Source of the DNA: Muribaculaceae bacterium Isolate-013 (NCI)
Lineage (GTDB): Bacteria; Bacteroidota; Bacteroidia; Bacteroidales; Muribaculaceae
Length of the DNA stretch: 64,000 nt
NCBI GenBank assembly: GCA_004102785.1
Contig: SCEJ01000002.1
Coordinates: 62,001 to 126,000 of the forward strand
Direction: 5' to 3'
Below, one piece after another: positions 63,289-64,000 of this stretch. How positions within the stretch are numbered: the stretch's first letter is position 1; each line of letters opens with the position of its first letter. Made by a program: the position numbers and the translations under genes. The notes beneath the pieces were generated by a model. The model was not told the DNA's origin, searched no databases, and worked only from the letters and a program-made list of their open reading frames with translations.

Positions 63289-64000
63289 ATGAGCAGTACC
63301 ATCGAAATTATTAAAATTTGTGAGTTTTGCGGCTCTAATTTTATAGCCCGCAAGTGCTCAACGCGGTTCTGTTGCAAGAGATGTGCCGAACGCTCTTACA
63401 AACAAAACAAAAGAAATATCCATACCGCTGAACATCAAGCGATAGCAGATAATGTACGAACTGATAAAATCTCAGATCTTGAATTTATCAGTCCGACACA
63501 ATGCGCCCAACTGATAGGCGTATCAAGACGCACTTTGTACCGCTACCTTGAGGTGCACAAGATACCCTGTTGCCAGTTTCGTGGCTGTACGAGAATACGG
63601 AGAACTGATATTGATGCCCTATTCAAAGAGTGGGAATATATCAAGAGGGAGAAGAAGGTGGCTGAACCCATCGAGGAGTTTTATACGACCAAGGAGATTC
63701 TTGAAAAGTTTGGTATCAGCCATTCGTGGCTTTTCAAGATGGCTAAGGAGCGGAACATACCGAAAACTGTTGTTCGTGGCAAAACACTCTGGAGCCGGAA
63801 ACATATCGACAAGGCTCTGGCCGATAAGCAGCCAACTGAGACGGTAGCCGAAGAATGGTATTCCGTAGAAGAAGTATGTGCCAAGTTCAATATGTCGAAA
63901 GAGGCTGTCTATCGTTTTGTGTCGGAGCGTAAGATTGGCAAGCGAAAGGATAAATGTAAGGTTTTCTACTCGCGTCGGCAGTTTGACAAGGCGATGGGTA
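63289..64000 (+). CDS. Helix-turn-helix protein with three HTH domains, 3' end outside window
   Basis: 237 residues are visible from the ATG at 63289; the stop lies beyond the window. The N-terminus carries a likely zinc knuckle (Cys11, Cys14, Cys28, Cys32 in 'ICEFCGSNF...RFCCKRC'). Three excisionase/MerR-type HTH_17 domains follow, at about 67-112 ('ISPTQCAQLIGVSRRTLYRYLEVHKIP'), 132-177 ('YTTKEILEKFGISHSWLFKMAKERNIP') and 191-237 ('YSVEEVCAKFNMSKEAVYRFVSERKIG'). Proteins like this sit beside the tyrosine recombinase of Bacteroidales integrative elements. Codon use is AT-richer than in mnmE, as expected for transferred DNA. The recombinase itself would lie beyond the window. Confidence 0.8.
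   Translation, partial: MSSTIEIIKICEFCGSNFIARKCSTRFCCKRCAERSYKQNKRNIHTAEHQAIADNVRTDKISDLEFISPTQCAQLIGVSRRTLYRYLEVHKIPCCQFRGCTRIRRTDIDALFKEWEYIKREKKVAEPIEEFYTTKEILEKFGISHSWLFKMAKERNIPKTVVRGKTLWSRKHIDKALADKQPTETVAEEWYSVEEVCAKFNMSKEAVYRFVSERKIGKRKDKCKVFYSRRQFDKAMG

Overview
The window looks like a chromosome segment of a Bacteroidales bacterium, most plausibly from the Muribaculaceae. The taxonomic level is inference. The evidence is a SusC/SusD/SusE carbohydrate-uptake locus, many promoters of the Bacteroidetes type (TAnnTTTG, often with TTTG or TTG about 20 bases upstream), few visible Shine-Dalgarno sites, surface proteins ending in a short 'GxYxVxxxxKxxxK/R'-type tail, and the synteny DUF177-rpmF-fabH-era-der. 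Codon use is GC-rich through most of the window. The last ~0.9 kb is visibly AT-richer.

Layout. (1) 1-4.84 kb: three secreted surface proteins in one + strand operon, the first cut by the window edge. (2) 4.9-10.9 kb, minus strand: recA, der, era, fabH, rpmF and a DUF177 gene. (3) 10.9-19.2 kb: a muramidase, pepD, a small membrane protein with an OmpH-like lipoprotein, phoH, purC, ubiE/menG and a DUF308 membrane protein, with unusual repeats between them. (4) 19.3-21.8 kb: the AI-2 pair mtnN-luxS, an AlbA_2-type protein and a porin-like barrel. (5) 22.0-34.4 kb, minus strand: a polysaccharide utilization locus with a SusR-like membrane regulator, SusC, SusD (interrupted by an in-frame TGA), a three-module SusE-like lipoprotein, a clan GH-D lipoprotein, a GH97 alpha-glucosidase and a second SusE/F-like protein. 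A PiT phosphate transporter and a secreted GH13 amylase follow. (6) 40.2-46.5 kb: asnS, an rluB-like pseudouridine synthase with a long N/G/Q/R/Y-rich N-terminus, a NapH/NapG-like polyferredoxin, thyA, folA and tRNA-Arg(CCU). (7) 46.6-54.6 kb: an envelope/housekeeping operon (lipoprotein, DUF3822, rsmD, metal ABC permease, GH25 lysozyme), then aroA, a small membrane protein and a PatB-type aminotransferase on the minus strand. (8) 54.9-64 kb: a large FN3 surface protein, a 760-base intergenic region with a candidate small RNA, an OmpA/TPR lipoprotein, a NUC1 endonuclease and mnmE, then the edge of probable mobile DNA with a triple-HTH protein cut by the window end.

The most distinctive things are these. 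Two identical 178-bp MITE-like elements (14638-14815 and 37102-37279) have 18-bp terminal inverted repeats and perfect 9-bp target duplications; one abuts the amylase promoter. susD carries a premature TGA at 29218-29220. A ~355-bp imperfect palindrome at 18824-19178 encloses four 18-bp tandem repeats. A telomere-like heptad array lies at 11019-11089. A candidate minus-strand RNA lies at 58645-58818. Nothing here could be searched against databases, so family names rest on recognised motifs.
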